7,890 nucleotides of DNA from NCBI GenBank assembly GCA_017483405.1, contig JAFUWP010000213.1:1-7890 (forward strand), read 5' to 3'. The position numbers were made by a program, and so were the translations under genes. The notes under the pieces were generated by a model. That model made no database searches. It had not been told where the DNA came from and saw only the letters and a program-made list of their open reading frames with translations. Positions 7,341-7,890 of the stretch are shown piece after piece. This stretch comes from Oscillospiraceae bacterium (GTDB lineage Bacteria; Bacillota; Clostridia; Oscillospirales; Ruminococcaceae). Within the stretch, counting starts at the first letter, position 1; the number at the start of each line of letters is the position of its first letter.

Positions 7341-7890
7341 TTGCAGTTTTTTACAGAAAAAAGATGCAAGCGATGTTATATACAGGAAGACCGCGAAAAC
7401 GGAATTATTCTGGATGAAAAAGGTGTCTGCTCGCTCTGCCGTCAGGCGCAGACCGAACGTGAACCTGACTGGATGCTTCTTCGCAGTGTTTTCGAGGATA
7501 CAATCGAAAAAGAACGCGGCAAAGGCGAAAAATATGACGGCGTTGTCATGATGAGCGGCGGTAAGGACAGCGCATATCTCGCCTGCACGTTAAAGAAAAA
7601 ATACGGCCTGCGTCTGATTGGCTTTATCAATGATATTCATTATGAATATTCCCAGACGTTTGAAGGTGCTAAAAATATCTGCGATAAACTGGATATGCCG
7701 TTATATATCAACCGTTTTGATGAAGACAGAATGAGAAATTATTTTCGGTTTCTGTTTACTGCTAAGGAACTCAGAGACAGCGGATTCGGACATATCTGCA
7801 ATTACTGCGGAAGGATGATGATAAGAACAGCCGCGGATTTTGCAAAAGAAAACGGCATCCCGATGGTATTTTCAGGACACAATCCCGACC
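7341..7890 (+). CDS. PP-loop ATPase (AANH-like), possible sulfurtransferase or amidotransferase, 3' truncated
   Basis: The first 183 codons of an ATP-pyrophosphatase-type enzyme, cut by the right edge. Such enzymes adenylate a carbonyl oxygen so it can be replaced by sulfur or nitrogen. The sequence shows two N-terminal CxxC pairs (C9/C12 and C30/C33), probably a zinc site, then the PP-loop SGGKDS at 72-77 after a hydrophobic strand. A third CxxC (C153/C156) is followed by a helix and SGHNPD at the edge. CxxCGxxxxR followed by a GHN motif recalls the TtcA/TtuA tRNA thiolases; the cysteine-rich start and spacing also recall WbpG-like sugar amidotransferases. An AANH protein is known in closthioamide (thioamide) biosynthesis. 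TTG is used as start because of an in-frame TGA at 7335 and a GGAGGA site. The gene starts 15 bases after the transferase, so a role in the same pathway is likely. The PP-loop call is firm; the exact reaction is not settled. Confidence 0.85.
   Translation, partial: MQFFTEKRCKRCYIQEDRENGIILDEKGVCSLCRQAQTEREPDWMLLRSVFEDTIEKERGKGEKYDGVVMMSGGKDSAYLACTLKKKYGLRLIGFINDIHYEYSQTFEGAKNICDKLDMPLYINRFDEDRMRNYFRFLFTAKELRDSGFGHICNYCGRMMIRTAADFAKENGIPMVFSGHNPD

Noticed and set aside
7175..7417. 80-codon + strand frame across the transferase/PP-loop junction
   Set aside because: Overlaps the conserved coding frames of both genes, and the ATG at 7334 touches the Shine-Dalgarno site; no family motif.
7341..7890. 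QueC-type or GuaA-type assignment for the PP-loop protein
   Set aside because: The N-terminal double CxxC block and the CxxC near 153 do not fit those families; the superfamily is clear but a housekeeping name is not supported.

Overview
The window holds the interior of a hybrid polyketide/non-ribosomal peptide biosynthetic gene cluster. Four genes lie head to tail on the + strand with almost no intergenic DNA, so they look like one operon. Base composition is moderate (about 40-45% G+C by eye), and translation signals are GAGGT/GGAGGA Shine-Dalgarno sites with one TTG start. This style, with a compact assembly-line operon, suggests a Bacillota/Clostridia-type organism, perhaps a gut or rumen Ruminococcaceae/Lachnospiraceae relative. 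That placement is inference: no rRNA or taxon-specific marker is present.

Layout. Positions 1-5867 are the 3' part of one giant gene whose start lies upstream. Its visible domain order is AT (N-terminus cut off), ACP, heterocyclization domain Cy1, cysteine-type adenylation domain A, PCP, a TubC-type docking-like domain, and a second heterocyclization domain Cy2 that ends the protein. Positions 5878-6651 encode a stand-alone type II thioesterase. Positions 6648-7325 encode an Sfp-type phosphopantetheinyl transferase, overlapping the thioesterase by ATGA. From 7341 to the right edge runs the first 183 codons of a PP-loop (adenine nucleotide alpha-hydrolase-like) ATPase with three CxxC pairs, starting at TTG.

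How the parts fit. The phosphopantetheinyl transferase would activate the ACP and PCP. The AT has malonyl-type features and would extend a chain from a ketosynthase presumed to lie upstream. No reductive domain fits between AT and ACP, so a beta-keto thioester is expected. The A domain carries a code read as D-L-Y-N-I-S-M-I-W plus Lys, close to the known cysteine code DLYNLSLIWK, and Cy1 has the full set of heterocyclization motifs. The likely step is therefore condensation with cysteine and closure to a thiazoline. Cy2 also has intact catalytic motifs but no A or PCP follows it, so it needs a carrier protein or nucleophile in trans. The type II thioesterase would edit misprimed carriers or release product. 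The PP-loop protein is the most unusual member: its motifs recall tRNA thiolases (TtcA/TtuA), sugar amidotransferases (WbpG) and the AANH protein of closthioamide biosynthesis. It could add sulfur (thioamide or thioacid) or nitrogen to the thiazoline product.

There is no stretch over 300 bases without a gene. I saw no tRNA, rRNA, CRISPR array, mobile element, promoter or terminator. Residue numbers for the large protein are counted from the in-frame ATG at 24 for convenience only; that ATG is internal.
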